Origin: RPQJ01 sp963793005
GTDB taxonomy: Bacteria > Pseudomonadota > Gammaproteobacteria > Steroidobacterales > Steroidobacteraceae
Direction of reading: 5' to 3'
Assembly (NCBI GenBank): GCA_963793005.1
Contig: CAWBYP010000002.1
Location: forward strand, 1,364,001-1,428,000
DNA length: 64,000 nt
Part shown: piece by piece, positions 35,817-44,484 of the stretch
Position numbering within the stretch: the stretch's first letter is position 1
Layout of the letters: the number at the start of each line of letters is the position of its first letter
The notes under the pieces: generated by a model
Database searches by the model: none
What the model was told of the DNA's origin: nothing
The model's input: the letters and a program-made list of their open reading frames with translations, nothing else
Program-made: the position numbers and the translations under genes

Positions 35817-36398
35817 TGAGAAGGCCTCCTTTGTGGCTTTTCCGCCATGCATTAATTCTACTACAGCTGCGAGCCGCCCACCGATGCGTCGCGGACTCCC
35901 TGCCTCAGGCGAGCCCCCAAACGCTGCGCTGGCAGCCGGTAACCCGGATAATGTACCGGATTCAGCCGCGGAACAAGAGGTAATTGTCGACGGCGCCGGG
36001 GACACAAGGGGCCACAACGGCGGCCCTGCCTGCCACCCCGACGCGCCAAGACAATGATGCAGGAATGCAACAGTTGCCTTCGAGTCCGGGCTGGCCAGTG
36101 CATATCGGGATTGTGAACGGGGCGGTCCCGGCGCTGTCCGGGCTGCCCCGGGCCAGGCATCGACTGACGTGCCGCCGGGAGCATCCAGGGCGGTCCGTAA
36201 AATCGAATTTTTAAAAACTCCTTTATAAACAACATTTTATGATGCCCATGCAGCTTCAGGAAGTGCCGGGCACCGACGGCTACAGGATGTGGGGTGCACT
36301 GGGCAGTTTGACGGCAGACCGCCCGGTCAACCGCGGCCGTCCTGCCGCGTTTTCCATCGTACTGGCCACGACCCGTGGCCCGCCGACGGAGACCGACC
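35817..36398. promoter_or_regulatory. Divergent intergenic region with an AT-rich island
   Basis: 582 nt between the OmpW-OmpA gene and a small secreted protein. No gene is convincing. Towards the barrel gene, TAGAAT near 35860 (minus strand) could be a -10 box. At about 36196-36241 an abrupt AT-rich stretch in otherwise GC-rich DNA contains TATAAA (36224-36229) and TTTTTAAAAACT, and is a better promoter or nucleoid-protein-binding candidate for the plus-strand gene. GC-rich inverted repeats at 36110-36180 are weak. No operator was recognised. Confidence 0.45.
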
Positions 36399-36713
36399 AT
36401 GCTGCGAAGAACTCTTGCCCTTGGACTGCTGATGGCCTGCACTGGCACGGCGCTCGCCGACGCGACGCCACGCATAGACCATCTCCAGGCGCAGCAGCGG
36501 GCGCGCATCGCGCAGGGCGTGGCGTCCGGGCAGCTGACTGCACCCGAGACACGCCTGCTCGTCCACCAGGAACGGCAGCTCGCTCGTCACCAGGCACGGG
36601 CGCAGGCCGACGGCGTCGTGACCCGTGGCGAGCGGTATCGCCTGCATCGCGACGCGCAGCGCACCAGCCGCGCCATCTTTCGACAGAAGCACGACCCGCA
36701 GCGCCGCAACTGA
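36399..36713 (+). CDS. Small secreted basic protein of an uncharacterised family
   Basis: 104 residues from the ATG at 36399 (CGGAG eight bases upstream); an ATG 24 nt earlier lacks a site and adds basic residues. Seen: a signal peptide (cleavage after ALA), then two related helical halves with R/Q-rich faces: RIAQGVASGQLTAPET and ADGVVTRGERYRLH, ending in the recognisable FRQKHD. I recall similar small proteins in many beta/gamma-proteobacteria but no function for them. The pattern G-x-L-T-x-x-E-x repeated twice resembles degenerate EF-hand-like loops without the acidic ligands. Confidence 0.72.
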   Translation: MLRRTLALGLLMACTGTALADATPRIDHLQAQQRARIAQGVASGQLTAPETRLLVHQERQLARHQARAQADGVVTRGERYRLHRDAQRTSRAIFRQKHDPQRRN

Positions 36714-36812
36714 GCGCCAGGCGCGCTGGACTTGGCCGTGCGCAGCCGGCCGATTGCGCCTGCGCGCGGTTCAGTCCATCTTCACCACCCGGTGACAGAC
36801 GGTGGAAGTGTC

Positions 36813-37964
36813 ATGCGCGCGCCGGTCGTACCCGCCCTGCCCGCCCCGGCCATGCCGATCGTGGCCGTCCTGCTGCTAGGCTGCGCCGTCACCATGACCA
36901 CGTACGCGGAGACGCTCGCGATGCCCCAGGCTGCCAAACCAGGTCTCGACGCGGCGGCAGCCGCGCGGTTCGCGGGTCTCGCCCTCGACTGTGTGCATCG
37001 CGAGTATCCGAACAAGATTGCGCAGGTGATGCAGTCGGACGCCGACGCCAGGCCACCACGTGAACTCACACCGGCGTTTTTCGGCTGCTACGACTGGCAT
37101 TCGTCGGTGCACGGACACTGGCTGCTGGTCCGGCTCGCGAAACTCTACCCGCAGGCGGATTTCACCGCGGACGCGCGCGCGGCACTGGCGCAATCGCTCA
37201 CACCTGAGAACATCGCGGTCGAGGTCGAGTACCTGCGTGGCCCCGGTCGCGCCTCTTTCGAGCGCCCGTATGGCCTCGCGTGGCTGCTCCAACTCGCGAG
37301 CGAACTCGAAACCTGGGACGACGCGCAGGCGCGCGAATGGCACGCGGCGCTCGCGCCGCTCACGAAGCAAGCCGCGCAGCGCTTCACGGACTGGTTGCCG
37401 AAGCTGCACTACCCGATCCGGGTCGGGGAACACAGCCAGACCGCGTTTGCGTTCGGCCTGCTGTCGGACTGGAGCGCAGTGGCTGGTGACACGGCAGTTG
37501 CAACGCTGTTGCGCGAGCGCGCGCTCGCGTACTACGCGGGAGACCGCAATTGCCCGATCAGCTATGAGCCGTCGGGCGAGGATTTCCTCTCGCCGTGCCT
37601 GGGCGAAGCGGACTTCATGCGCCGCATCCTGCCGTCGCGCGAATATTCACGCTGGCTCACGGGTTTCCTGCCCGGCATCCCGACCGATGGCCGTGCCGAC
37701 TGGCTCGCGCCGGGCGTCGTGACCGATCGCAGCGACCCGAAGCTTGCACACATAGACGGGCTCAACCTGAGCAGGGCGTGGATGCTGGAGGGAATCGCGA
37801 GCGGCCTGCCGCCGAACGACCGGCGGCGGCCGTCGCTGCTCGCGGCCGCGCGCGTGCACGCGCAGGCATCGCTACCCGCGGTCACCGGCGAGCACTACGA
37901 GGGTGGTCACTGGCTGGGGACCTTCGCGGTGTACCTGACGACTGGCGCAGGACTCGCGCGCTGA
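36813..37964 (+). CDS. DUF2891 family protein
   Basis: 383 residues from the ATG at 36813, with GGTGGAAG upstream; a longer frame begins at 36732 without a ribosome site. Seen: signal-like N-terminus (hydrophobic 10-25), then FFGCYDWHSSVHGHWLL, the diagnostic stretch of DUF2891, and FLSPCLGEADFMRRIL and EHYEGGHWLGTFAVYL near the end. The helical repeats suggest an alpha/alpha barrel like those of glycan-processing enzymes. Known: family function unproven. Its 3' end faces the class IV aminotransferase across the paired hairpin region. Confidence 0.86.
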   Translation: MRAPVVPALPAPAMPIVAVLLLGCAVTMTTYAETLAMPQAAKPGLDAAAAARFAGLALDCVHREYPNKIAQVMQSDADARPPRELTPAFFGCYDWHSSVHGHWLLVRLAKLYPQADFTADARAALAQSLTPENIAVEVEYLRGPGRASFERPYGLAWLLQLASELETWDDAQAREWHAALAPLTKQAAQRFTDWLPKLHYPIRVGEHSQTAFAFGLLSDWSAVAGDTAVATLLRERALAYYAGDRNCPISYEPSGEDFLSPCLGEADFMRRILPSREYSRWLTGFLPGIPTDGRADWLAPGVVTDRSDPKLAHIDGLNLSRAWMLEGIASGLPPNDRRRPSLLAAARVHAQASLPAVTGEHYEGGHWLGTFAVYLTTGAGLAR

Positions 37965-38014
37965 CGCGGCACGGCGCGCCGGGGCGAGTCGGGCAGGAGC
38001 GAGACCAGTAATGT

Positions 38015-38093
38015 GCAGGTCCAGTCGTCCGGATCCGTCCGGACTCGCGAAAAGCCGATATCTCGTCCGGACGGATCCGGACGCTGGGCCTGC
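38015..38093. repeat. Hairpin element A with 22-nt loop shared with element B
   Basis: Inner stem: GTCCGGATCCGTCCGGA at 38027-38043 pairs exactly with 38066-38082 (17 bp). With one bulge the pairing extends outward to 38015 and 38093, for about 28 bp in all. The loop is 38044-38065, beginning CTCGCGAAAAGCC and ending GATATCTCG. The same 22 nt, reverse complemented, form the loop of element B. Stem sequences differ from B, with compensatory changes. I do not recognise the element. No direct repeats flank it that I can see. Confidence 0.9.
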
Positions 38094-38110
38094 CAACCAC
38101 GTGTCTCTCG

Positions 38111-38180
38111 GTCGGTCGTGCCGAGTCATCCGGGCGAGATATCGGCTTTTCGCGAGCCCGGATGACTCGGCACGACCGAC
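38111..38180. repeat. Hairpin element B, inverted partner of element A
   Basis: A 24-bp perfect stem (38111-38134 with 38157-38180; outer end GTCGGTCGTGCC, inner end CATCCGGG) encloses loop 38135-38156. The loop is the exact reverse complement of the loop of element A at all 22 positions. Inner stem bases are C-A-TCCGG-G here against C-G-TCCGG-A in A, so two pairs differ by compensating changes. Element B begins 17 nt after A. Together they fill the space between two convergent genes. Confidence 0.9.
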
Positions 38181-38224
38181 ACAGATCAAGCTCAGGGCAG
38201 CGAGTGCCGGACCGGCGGGACGCC

Positions 38225-39135
38225 TTACGCCGGGTCTTTCACCACCACGCTGCCCTCGCGGGCCGTGAGTTCCCTGAACCACTCGCCTAGGCGGCGCGTT
38301 ACCGGCCCGGGCTGCCCGCTGCCTATCACGCGTCCGTCCACGCGTGTCACCGGCGCCAGCTCGCCCATGGTGCCGGAGCAGAACGCCTCCTCGGCACGAT
38401 AGACCTGCGCGAGCGTGAGGTCGCACTCCTCGAACTCGACCGCATGGGCGCGGCAGATGTCGAGGACTGCGGCGCGCGTGATGCCCTCGGGACAGGCCAC
38501 GAGCCTTGGCGTGCGAAGCACGCCCCCCTCGACGATGAACACGTGCGTCGCATTGGTCTCGGCGACGAACCCGCGCATGTCGAGCATCAGCGCGTCGTCC
38601 GCACCGGCGACGTTGGCCTCGATCTTGGCGAGGATCGACTGGATCAGGTTGTTGTGGTGAATCTTCGGGTCAAGGCAGTCGGGCGGAAAACGGCGCACGC
38701 TGCTGGTCACCAGCTGCAGGCCCTCCGACCCGTAGACCGGCGGCTTGTGCTCGGCGATCACGATCAGCGTGGGGCCGGACTGGTTGAGGCGCGGATCCAT
38801 GCCGGAGGTGACCTTCACGCCGCGCGTCAGCGTGAGGCGGATGTGCACCCCGTCGTGCATCCCGTTCGCCTCGAGCGTGCGGCGAATCTCGTTCACGATC
38901 GAATCGCGCGACGGGATTCGGCGAAGGCCAGCGCCTTTGCCGAGTTCACCAGCCGGTCCAGGTGCTGTTCGAGCCGGAAGATTCGCCCGCGGTACAGGCG
39001 CAGGCCCTCCCACACCGCATCGCCGCCCTGCACGACGGAATCAAACGGGCTCACCCCGGCCTCGTCGCGGGCGACCAGGCGCCCGTTCACGTTGACGATC
39101 AGGCTCCGGTTTCGCTCGTCGAATTTCTGCAGCAA
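38225..39135 (-). CDS. Class IV aminotransferase (IlvE/DAAT-like), interrupted by a 1-nt deletion
   Basis: The N-terminal part starts at TTG 39135 (VNVNGRLVARDEAGVSPFDSVV, EGLRLYRGRIFRLEQHLDRL) and is read in one frame to ALAFAE; the rest, from IPSRDSIVNE through the PLP lysine region (DPKIHHNNLIQ has the substrate loop; AVEFEECDLT, EAFCSGTMGELAPV bind phosphate) is in another. Total 911 nt, one short of a multiple of three; adding an A in the A-run opposite 38917-38918 would give E-I-P and about 303 residues. Known: fold type IV aminotransferases act on branched-chain or D-amino acids. It is 10 nt downstream of the sulfotransferase-like gene. A sequencing indel is the simplest reading. Confidence 0.8.
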
Positions 39136-39145
39136 GTTCCTGTCC

Positions 39146-39898
39146 TCATGCGCGCAGGCGATGCTCGCGCAGCTTGTCGTACATCGGACGGCACAGCTGC
39201 TTCCATTTCAGCGAGCCGCCCCTCGAGTCGGCCGCGGCCCGGCGTCCGCCGGCAACTCGAAGCTCGTCGAGCGAATCACGCGGTCGTACCAGTGTCTTCG
39301 CCCAGACGCCATCGGTCGCACGTGGACCGGCCGGCCACGACAGCATCCGCTGCGAGAACGGGACGTCGAGGGCCGCGCACAGCCCCCGCAATATCGGCTC
39401 CGGCGCCGCGAGGATGTCGGCAGCGTCCACCACCGGCGGGACATAGCCGCGAGTGCGTACCACGTGATCGAAGATCTCGACCTGCTGCGGCAGGCCTGTT
39501 GCAAGCAGGTCGAACTCGCCGAGCTTCTCGCCCAGCGACGCAAGCATCGGTCGCGGATCCCGGATAAGGAACGCATGTGTCATCGTTGCGAGCCACTCGC
39601 GACCCATGTGCGGCAGCAGGTGATGCGCCATCTGCTTCTGGTAGAGGATGCGCACTCCCTCGGGCAGCCGGGCTGACAGCGCGTCCACGACCCGTCGCCA
39701 GTCGCACTCGTGGGTCGCGATGATTTCCTCGCGCCCGGGGTGGTCGAGGCCGGTGTGCTCGAGATAGTGCGCGTAGAACGGCTCGTCGACGACAAGCGTG
39801 TCCTCGCGATTGCCCCATGAACGCATGAACGCGGTCGAAATGTTGCGCGGGCCCGACCACATCGCGAGGCGCAGCACATCGCGCTTCGTACGCTGCAT
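39146..39898 (-). CDS. P-loop sulfotransferase-like protein
   Basis: 250 residues from the ATG at 39898 (GGAG five bases before it); GTG and ATG codons just upstream are alternatives. Seen: LAMWSGPRNISTAFMRSW, a degenerate P-loop in which the phosphate-binding loop follows beta strand 1, then DEPFYAHYL, and IRDPRPMLAS, where the conserved arginine of the PAPS 3'-phosphate site is expected. Known: similar proteins sit beside or are fused to class IV aminotransferases. True sulfotransfer has not been shown for them. The next gene in the same direction starts 10 nt on, so the pair is made together. Confidence 0.82.
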   Translation of the reverse strand: MQRTKRDVLRLAMWSGPRNISTAFMRSWGNREDTLVVDEPFYAHYLEHTGLDHPGREEIIATHECDWRRVVDALSARLPEGVRILYQKQMAHHLLPHMGREWLATMTHAFLIRDPRPMLASLGEKLGEFDLLATGLPQQVEIFDHVVRTRGYVPPVVDAADILAAPEPILRGLCAALDVPFSQRMLSWPAGPRATDGVWAKTLVRPRDSLDELRVAGGRRAAADSRGGSLKWKQLCRPMYDKLREHRLRA

Positions 39899-39925
39899 CA
39901 TCACTCCGACCCGCGCGATCGTGGG

Positions 39926-40711
39926 CTAGTTCGCGGGCTTCCTGAACCGGAACAGGAACCGGTCGGTCTTGCCGTGCACGGACTCGTCGAAGACGAGTTT
40001 CGTATGGTCGTCGGCCGGGTTGGCGAGCACGTCGTCCTGTCCATCGAACACGAAGCCGGCTTTCTTGAAGTCGCTCTTCACGACGGACGGGTCGATTCGA
40101 TGCAGGTCCGTCACCACCTGGCTCGGGTCACCACCGGGATTCGCCACATGGTCCTCGACCACGACGACTCCGCCGGGCTTCAGCGCCGCATGCAGCTTCG
40201 CGAGCAGCAGCATCGGGTCCGTCCCGGGCCATGATCCGTCGTCCGGCCGCCAGTAGAGATCATGGTAGGACATCACGAAGAGCGCCAGATCGAGGCTCGC
40301 GGGCACGAGCTCGAGGTCCTCGATCGTGCTCGTCACCTGCTTCACGTTCGGCAGGCGGTCGCCGGCGTAGCGCTCGACGATCGCCTTGGCCGCGAAGCTG
40401 GCATAGGGCGGATTGTTGTAGGCGATGACCTGGCCCGTCGCCCCGACCGTGCGCGCCAGCAGTTCGGTGTAGTAACCGCCGGCCGAGAACACGTCGATCA
40501 CGTGCATCCCGGGTGCGACGCCTGTGAATTCGAGTACCTGCCGCGGCTTGCGCCGGGCGTCCTGCTCCTGGTCGGACTTCGGGCGATCGGGACTCGCGAT
40601 TGCGGCCGCGATGGCCGCCTGCGATGCCTCGTTCGAAGTGGATTCGCCGCCCGCCGCGGGCAACGGCGCCGTCAGCACGAGCGCCAGTGTCAGCGCGATG
40701 GTGATTCTCAT
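39926..40711 (-). CDS. Secreted class I SAM methyltransferase-like protein (paralogue B)
   Basis: 261 residues from the ATG at 40711 with GGGAGAA upstream. Seen: signal peptide cleaved near PAAGG, then VLEFTGVAPGMHVIDVFSAGGYY in the motif I position, ALFVMSYHDLYW, and LKPGGVVVVEDHVANPG, closely parallel to the protein at 33.5-34.4 kb (TARSVHGW, LKPGGILAVEQHRANPG). The classical GxGxG is again absent. Known: exported homologues are widely labelled methyltransferase. Two paralogues 5.5 kb apart suggest duplication. It precedes the sulfotransferase-like gene by 27 nt on the same strand. Confidence 0.82.
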   Translation of the reverse strand: MRITIALTLALVLTAPLPAAGGESTSNEASQAAIAAAIASPDRPKSDQEQDARRKPRQVLEFTGVAPGMHVIDVFSAGGYYTELLARTVGATGQVIAYNNPPYASFAAKAIVERYAGDRLPNVKQVTSTIEDLELVPASLDLALFVMSYHDLYWRPDDGSWPGTDPMLLLAKLHAALKPGGVVVVEDHVANPGGDPSQVVTDLHRIDPSVVKSDFKKAGFVFDGQDDVLANPADDHTKLVFDESVHGKTDRFLFRFRKPAN

Positions 40712-40806
40712 CAGTTTCTCCCCCCTTTCGTGCCGGCGGACATCAAGCGACCTTGCGGCCCGGCGCGGCAAGGATGGCGTCCGGCACGCCACAGCGCAAG
40801 GCCGGC

Positions 40807-41631
40807 TCAGGCGAATGCCCGGTACAGCATTCGGGCAGCCACCAGGACCAGGAATACGCCGAAAGCCGCCGAAAGCCTGCGGCGATCAAGCGAGTGCGCG
40901 AGCCTCGCACCGAGCGGCGCGACCGCCCACGACACCGGCGCGATGATCGCGAGCCCCAGCAGGCTCACGTATCCGATGGTGAACGGCAGTCCGGCCGCAT
41001 CGGCAGCCGGCGCCAGCAGGTAACCGACGGTCGCCGGTACGCTGATCCAGAGTCCCACCAGGGCCGACGTACCGACGGCCTTGTGCACCGGCACACCACA
41101 AAGCGTCATGATCGGCACGCTCAAGGTACCGCCACCGATCCCCATCATCGCTGAGACCGCTCCGATCGCTGCCGGGATCGACGCACCGCCGAGGCCACCG
41201 GGAACCGAGCGACGCAGCACGAAGTGGTCGAGGGGCAGCAGCATCTTCAGGGCAGCGGCCAGCGCGACGCAGCCGAAGACGGCCGCGAGAACGCGCGCGT
41301 CCAGGCGTGCCGCGGCCAGCGAGCCTGCGAGCGAGCCCAGCACGACCGGCACCGCCCAGCGCTTCATCAGCGCGTAGTCCACCGAACCCCGCTGCGCGTG
41401 CGACCGCGAAGACGAAAGCGAGGTGGAAATTATCGTGGCCATCGATGTCGCGACCGCGACGTGCAGCGCGGTGCCCGATGGCACGCCCGCGAACTCGAGG
41501 GCGGCGTCGAGCACCGGGACGATCACGATACCGCCACCGACACCGAGCAGCCCGGCGAGCAGGCCACCGAGTGCGCCGGAGGCCGCGATCGCGGCTACGA
41601 TCGGCAGCCAGTGCAGGGCCGTGCCGGTCAC
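40807..41631 (-). CDS. Sulfite exporter TauE/SafE family permease
   Basis: 274 residues starting at GTG 41631. Seen: eight hydrophobic segments in two related halves, with GLLAGLLGVGGGIVIVPVL in the first and GAVSAMMGIGGGTLSVPIM in the second, the paired GxGGG signature of this family. Known: TauE/SafE proteins export small sulfur-containing or organic anions, but many members are unassigned. A nearby sulfotransferase-like gene could hint at sulfur chemistry; the intervening methyltransferase-like gene makes this a weak inference. The 187 nt on its 5' side are shared with the divergent ThDP enzyme gene. Confidence 0.88.
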   Translation of the reverse strand: MTGTALHWLPIVAAIAASGALGGLLAGLLGVGGGIVIVPVLDAALEFAGVPSGTALHVAVATSMATIISTSLSSSRSHAQRGSVDYALMKRWAVPVVLGSLAGSLAAARLDARVLAAVFGCVALAAALKMLLPLDHFVLRRSVPGGLGGASIPAAIGAVSAMMGIGGGTLSVPIMTLCGVPVHKAVGTSALVGLWISVPATVGYLLAPAADAAGLPFTIGYVSLLGLAIIAPVSWAVAPLGARLAHSLDRRRLSAAFGVFLVLVAARMLYRAFA

Positions 41632-41818
41632 CGGACGACCTGGCCGCCCTTCATGACCCGCCCGGGTGCTTCAAGAACGCGACACATGCGAAATGTCCAT
41701 CGTGGGAAACCGCGGCAGTCTACTGTCAGCGGAGCGCGCATGCATACCCGCGGACCCACCGGCGTATAGTTTCGGGACACTTCAAGCCTGATTCGAAGGG
41801 CGATTCCCGGGGGACACC

Positions 41819-43573
41819 ATGACGGAAACCAGCGGCGGCGAAGTCCTTGCACGCATGCTCCAGGCGGAGGGCGTCGAGAAGGTCTTCGGCATCATCGACG
41901 GCACCTATTTCGGCTTCTACTCGAGCCTGCACCGGCTCGGCATCGAGATCGTGACCCCGCGGCACGAGACCAGCGCCGCGCACATGGCGGGCGCATACGC
42001 GCGGCTGACCGGACGCCTCGGCGTCTGCATGGCCAGCAACGGTCCGGGCGTCGCCAACCTGCTTCCCGGCCTCGCCGTCGAGAATGCCGAAGGCAACCGT
42101 GTGCTCGCGATCACCAGTTGCCGGCGGCCGCAGATCGTCTATCCGGACCGCGGCGGTGCGTACCAGGCCTTCGACCAGGTTGGAGCGATCAAGCATCTCT
42201 CCAAGTGGAGCCATTCGGTCGTGTCGTTCGACCGTGTCGCGGAACTCGGGCGAACCGCATTGCGCCACTGTTTCGAAGGACGGCCCGGCGTCGTGCATCT
42301 CGACGTGCCGGAGACCATCATGAACGGCAAGGTGAAGGCCGAGGTGCCAACCTGGCAACCGCACCAGTACCGGCGCACCGAGCCGGTCGAACCGCCACCG
42401 GCGCAGGTCGAGCGCGCGGCCGACCTGCTCGCAGCCGCAGAGCTGCCGATGATCCATGCCGGCAGCGGCGTGATCCACGCGGGCGCATTCGATGAATTGC
42501 GAAAGGTTGCCGAAATCCTGCACGCACCGGTGACCACCAGCTGGGCGGCGCGCGGCGTACTGCCCGAGACCTGCGACGTCGCGATCCCGATGCCCTACGT
42601 GAAACTGAACCACGAAGTGCGCAACGACTCCGACCTGGTGCTGGTGGTTGGCTCACGCCTGGGCGAGACCGACTGGTGGGGCAAGGCACCGTACTGGCGG
42701 CACCCGTCAGAGCAGAAGATGATCCAGGTAGACGTGGATGGCCACGTGCTCGGCGCCAACAAGCCAGCGGAGATCGCGGTGCTGGCGGATGCGAAGCTGT
42801 TCCTCGCCGCGCTGGCCGACGAGCTCGCCTCGCGCACCGGCCGCATGAACCTCGACGCGCGGCGCCGCAAGGTCGCGAAGTACCGCGAGACCGTCGCAGA
42901 CGAACGCGCCAAGCTCGACAAGAAGCTCTCGGACATGCTGGCACCGATGAACTCGGCGCACGTGGCGCACGCCTGCCAGCTCGCTTTCCCCGAGGGGTCG
43001 GTGCTGGTCGCCGACGGCGGCAACACCGCGGTGTGGGCGATGATGTTCCACGAGATGCGCGTGCCGAACACCATCCTGTCGACCTTCAAGTTCGGCATGC
43101 TCGGTGCGGGCGTGGCGCAGGCGCTCGGCGCCGCAGTGGCGCGACCGGGCAAGCCCGTGTGCTGCATCATCGGCGACGGCGCGATGGGCTTCCACCCCCA
43201 GGAAGTCGAGACCGCGGTACGGAACGGCCTCCGCGTCGTCTACGTCGTGCTCTGCGACAAGCAGTGGGGCATGGTGAAGATGACCCAGCAGCTCGCGCTG
43301 AAGCCGCTGAAGACGCTGGTGATGAAGTCGCTCGGGCCCGACGAGACCATCAAGGCCGACCTGGGCGAAATCCAATTCGACATGCTCGGCCGGTCCATGG
43401 GAGCGCACGGCGAACGCGTCGCAGACCCGCGCGAACTCGGGCCTGCGCTCGAGCGGTCGCTCGCGAGCGGCGGCCCGGCGGTGATCCACGTCGACGTCGA
43501 CCCGGTGAAGCACATGTGGGCACCTGGCCTGATCCACTTCAAGGACATGCACCAGGAACCGAAGGGTCGATGA
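41819..43573 (+). CDS. Acetolactate synthase-like ThDP-dependent enzyme
   Basis: 584 residues. GGGGGA precedes the ATG. Seen: an N-terminal ThDP Pyr domain with the catalytic glutamate in PRHETSAAH (Glu about 51), a central domain, and a C-terminal PP domain with GDGAMGFHPQEVETAVRNG and its metal ligand. Known: members decarboxylate or ligate 2-oxoacids (acetolactate synthase, oxalyl-CoA decarboxylase, 2-hydroxyacyl-CoA lyase). No regulatory subunit (IlvN-like) is adjacent, so a biosynthetic acetolactate synthase is unlikely. The stop overlaps the next start as ATGA; product probably connects to the carrier encoded next. Confidence 0.88.
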   Translation: MTETSGGEVLARMLQAEGVEKVFGIIDGTYFGFYSSLHRLGIEIVTPRHETSAAHMAGAYARLTGRLGVCMASNGPGVANLLPGLAVENAEGNRVLAITSCRRPQIVYPDRGGAYQAFDQVGAIKHLSKWSHSVVSFDRVAELGRTALRHCFEGRPGVVHLDVPETIMNGKVKAEVPTWQPHQYRRTEPVEPPPAQVERAADLLAAAELPMIHAGSGVIHAGAFDELRKVAEILHAPVTTSWAARGVLPETCDVAIPMPYVKLNHEVRNDSDLVLVVGSRLGETDWWGKAPYWRHPSEQKMIQVDVDGHVLGANKPAEIAVLADAKLFLAALADELASRTGRMNLDARRRKVAKYRETVADERAKLDKKLSDMLAPMNSAHVAHACQLAFPEGSVLVADGGNTAVWAMMFHEMRVPNTILSTFKFGMLGAGVAQALGAAVARPGKPVCCIIGDGAMGFHPQEVETAVRNGLRVVYVVLCDKQWGMVKMTQQLALKPLKTLVMKSLGPDETIKADLGEIQFDMLGRSMGAHGERVADPRELGPALERSLASGGPAVIHVDVDPVKHMWAPGLIHFKDMHQEPKGR

Positions 43574-44484
43574 ACGCGATCGACGCCGTTCATCTGAATT
43601 TCACGCCGGGCTCGCTGATCGCACTGGATGCGATCCTGGCGTTCGTGATGTTCGGCGTCGCACTCGACATGAGGTTCGAGGACTTCAAGGGCATCGTCGC
43701 CGCACCGAAGGGGACCTTGATCGGGCTCGCTGCGCACTCGCTGCTGCTGCCCGCAGTGGCATTCCTGCTGACGATGCTGTTGAGACCGGCGCCGAGCATC
43801 GCGCTCGGCATGATCCTGGTGGCCTCCTGCCCGAGCGGCAACATCTCCAACTTCCTGGTCAACTACGCGCACGGCAACCCTGCGCTCTCGGTCACCATCG
43901 CGGCCTTCTCGATGCTGGGCTCGGTGCTGTTCACGCCGTTCAACCTGGCGTTCTGGGGCGGACTCAATCCCGATACGCGCCCCATCCTGCAACAGGTCGC
44001 GCTGAGCCCCTGGCAGGTGCTCGGCACGATCGTCGTCATTCTTGCGATCCCGACCGTGCTGGGCATGGGTGTCGCGCACCGATACCCGCGCTTTGCGGCC
44101 CGCGCGCGCCGGTCGTTCAGGGTGCTGTCGCTGCTTTTCTTCGCCGTGTTCATCGTCGGGGCGCTGGTGGCGAACGCGGAGTTTTTCGTGGAGTACGTTC
44201 CGCGGGTCGCGCTGTTCGTGTTCCTGCTGAACTCGCTCGCACTCGCCGTGGGCTACTACACGGCAAAGCTCGCCCGGCTCCCGGAGGCGGACCGGCGCGC
44301 GGTGTCTTTCGAGGTTGGCATCCAGAACTCGGGGTTCGGGCTCGCGCTGGTGTTCAACTTTTTCGGCGGGCTGGGCGGCATGGCGATCGTCGCGGCCTGG
44401 TGGGGCATCTGGCACCTGCTCGCCGGCACGACGCTGGCTTCATGGTGGCGCAGGCGACCGCCGGCCGGCCGGTGGGCGCAGTGA
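43570..44484 (+). CDS. Bile acid:sodium symporter (BASS) family carrier
   Basis: 304 residues from the ATG at 43570 (the longer frame through the ThDP gene is antisense-like and not used). Seen: eight to ten hydrophobic helices, VASCPSGNISNFLVNYAHGN (sodium-site region of the family) and EVGIQNSGFGLAL in the second repeat, the two crossover motifs of the BASS fold. Known: the family moves organic anions with sodium, including bile acids and, in plants, pyruvate. Inferred: uptake of an acid used by the ThDP enzyme encoded upstream. Its stop overlaps the epimerase GTG (GTGA). Confidence 0.88.
   Translation: MNAIDAVHLNFTPGSLIALDAILAFVMFGVALDMRFEDFKGIVAAPKGTLIGLAAHSLLLPAVAFLLTMLLRPAPSIALGMILVASCPSGNISNFLVNYAHGNPALSVTIAAFSMLGSVLFTPFNLAFWGGLNPDTRPILQQVALSPWQVLGTIVVILAIPTVLGMGVAHRYPRFAARARRSFRVLSLLFFAVFIVGALVANAEFFVEYVPRVALFVFLLNSLALAVGYYTAKLARLPEADRRAVSFEVGIQNSGFGLALVFNFFGGLGGMAIVAAWWGIWHLLAGTTLASWWRRRPPAGRWAQ

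Noticed and set aside
36185..36236. Minus-strand reading MLFIKEFLKIRFYG with a ribosome-like AAAGGAG nearby
   Set aside because: It runs on into proline/arginine-rich sequence typical of non-coding GC-rich frames; the apparent start lies in the AT-rich island by chance.
38015..38180. CRISPR-like repeat pair
   Set aside because: Only two units, in inverted orientation, each with its own long stem; no cas genes and no spacer array.
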